A DNA stretch of 64,000 nt from Trichomonas vaginalis G3. Taxonomy: Eukaryota; Parabasalia; Trichomonadida; Trichomonadidae. The DNA is taken from contig NC_067205.1 in the NCBI RefSeq assembly GCF_026262505.1, positions 23,283,585 to 23,347,584 on the forward strand, in the 5' to 3' direction. The translations under genes were made by a program, and so were the position numbers. Under the pieces are notes generated by a model. It did not search any database. It worked only from the letters and a program-made list of their open reading frames with translations, and was not told the origin of the DNA. Numbering within the stretch: the first letter of the stretch is position 1; the number at the start of each line of letters is the position of its first letter. Below are positions 63,172 to 64,000 of the stretch, piece by piece.

Positions 63172-64000
63172 TTAAACATTTCTATTCATCAATATTTCAT
63201 CATATGAACTTCTATACTGTGGTGGTGTACCTGTTGGATGATATTTCAAACCTTCGTCCGGTGTCCATGTCCAATATGTAGTCCTAGTAAACCAAACCTG
63301 AGGAGGATTTGTCACCTTTGAACAGTAAGTGTCATTTACACCCTGAATGATTGGATAAGCTTTCACTTGTACTGTAACTTGTGAATTGAAAGTTTCTAAT
63401 CCATCAAAGAATATACCCGCTCCATCACGTTGAACTGGAATAGTGCATAAGAATGAAGTTTGGTCTTTCCATGTTCTAGCTAATGGCGTGCCATTATCAT
63501 CATTCAGTGGTCTAGTTAATGAGTCCTCGTATTCTTCTGTGCATTCATTCACTCCATCTAAATCAGAAGCTTGAAGCATACGTGTAAAGAATATGTCACC
63601 CACTGTGGTCATCGCTTGATCGGGGAAGTTTCTGGAATCTATAGTGACCTGAAGACCTCGAAGCATTGGATTTTCTAAAACTGTTCTTTGCATTGCATTC
63701 TTCGGAAATGCTAACACAACATCTGTAACATTATGAAGAGCGTATGAGAAATCTGAGCTGATACCTTCAGGAGTGATGCAACCTCCATTTAGTGAACGAA
63801 CGTCAATATGTTGAGCTGGAATCATGAATGGATCTTCCTTACTGAATAAACGTGGTATTGCTTTAACTGATTCTTCAATTAAACCGTATCCTGGTGTAAT
63901 GCATTTATCCTCTAAAACTTCCATCTTTGTGCATGAAATAATAACGTCATCAACTGTTGCGTCAGCAGATGTAGCGGCTAAGCTTGTAATTAATTTGGCA
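63172..64000 (-). CDS. Major capsid protein, partial at window edge
   Basis: The frame is open to the right window edge, so only the C-terminal 275 or so residues are visible. It is beta-rich with features of double-jelly-roll capsid proteins: LSAL-type loops replaced by NVTDVVLAFPKNAMQRTV, LRGLQVTIDSRNFPDQAM, and a second-roll ending TVQVKAYPIIQGVNDTY. It is first in a block with ATPase, CCG-motif protein and penton-like gene. Compared with element A it is strongly diverged. The visible part looks whole. Confidence 0.65.
   Translation of the reverse strand, partial: AKLITSLAATSADATVDDVIISCTKMEVLEDKCITPGYGLIEESVKAIPRLFSKEDPFMIPAQHIDVRSLNGGCITPEGISSDFSYALHNVTDVVLAFPKNAMQRTVLENPMLRGLQVTIDSRNFPDQAMTTVGDIFFTRMLQASDLDGVNECTEEYEDSLTRPLNDDNGTPLARTWKDQTSFLCTIPVQRDGAGIFFDGLETFNSQVTVQVKAYPIIQGVNDTYCSKVTNPPQVWFTRTTYWTWTPDEGLKYHPTGTPPQYRSSYDEILMNRNV

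Larger units (their letters stand above)
46535..64000. mobile_element. Maverick/Polinton element B (left-hand part, cut by window edge)
   Basis: The segment holds protein-primed DNA polymerase B, integrase, primase-helicase, fibre, penton-like protein, CCG-motif protein, packaging ATPase and capsid protein, so it is a full Polinton gene set. Left-half genes mostly read right and right-half genes read left. It is a different lineage from element A, judged by capsid, ATPase and integrase sequence. It has about three visible breaks but most frames are open, so insertion is fairly recent. The left limit is approximate. Confidence 0.85.

Overview
This window looks like a parabasalid (trichomonad) genome, most likely Trichomonas or Tritrichomonas. 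The DNA is AT-rich and the genes appear intron-free. Some host genes carry an initiator-like TCATT a few bases before the ATG. The host gene set includes flagellar or ciliary proteins and divergent Ras/Rab GTPases. Two large Maverick/Polinton-type elements and a Mutator-like (MULE) remnant surround the host genes. The genus is inferred, not proven.

Region 1 (1 to about 20,584) is the right-hand part of Polinton element A, cut by the left window edge. It carries a capsid and packaging module: double-jelly-roll capsid protein, a small CCG-motif protein, a penton-like protein and a packaging ATPase. It also carries an SF3 helicase, three KilA-N-type proteins (one with a GIY-YIG-like nuclease domain), a retroviral-type integrase, a phage-like tail-fibre protein, small amphipathic and membrane proteins, and a Dam-like adenine methylase. 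Palindromic repeats centred on AGATCT lie between the genes. Most genes look whole, with about two visible breaks. The upstream sequences fall into two classes that roughly separate structural genes from replication and regulatory genes.

Region 2 (about 20,640 to 43,100) is a host island. In order it holds a Rab-like GTPase, a small helical protein with a LisH/TON-like segment, a Ras-like GTPase, a protein O-mannosyltransferase, a polytopic membrane protein, a tectonic-like transition-zone protein, a RasGAP-like/VPS9 protein, a nucleoplasmin-like domain protein and a 2,911-residue CFAP47/HYDIN-like ASH-repeat protein. A broken gene follows. From 43,120 to 44,510 there is a minisatellite that grew around ankyrin-repeat fragments, and then a 5'-truncated MULE transposase.

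Region 3 (about 46,500 to 64,000) is Polinton element B, cut by the right edge. Its left half reads rightward: a duplicated-domain protein, an acidic protein, protein-primed DNA polymerase B with an inserted HNH-like segment, an integrase and small proteins. A primase-helicase gene then sits inside a 252-bp inverted repeat built from 119-bp units. The right half reads leftward: fibre, penton-like protein, CCG-motif protein, packaging ATPase and capsid protein. It has about three visible breaks.

The elements are distant relatives by capsid, ATPase and integrase sequence, but share an almost identical fibre tip, which suggests recent exchange. Element B, and apparently element A, also carry small GC-rich double hairpins, some inside reading frames. 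These features, the two promoter classes and the inverted-repeat primase-helicase cassette are the most interesting things here.
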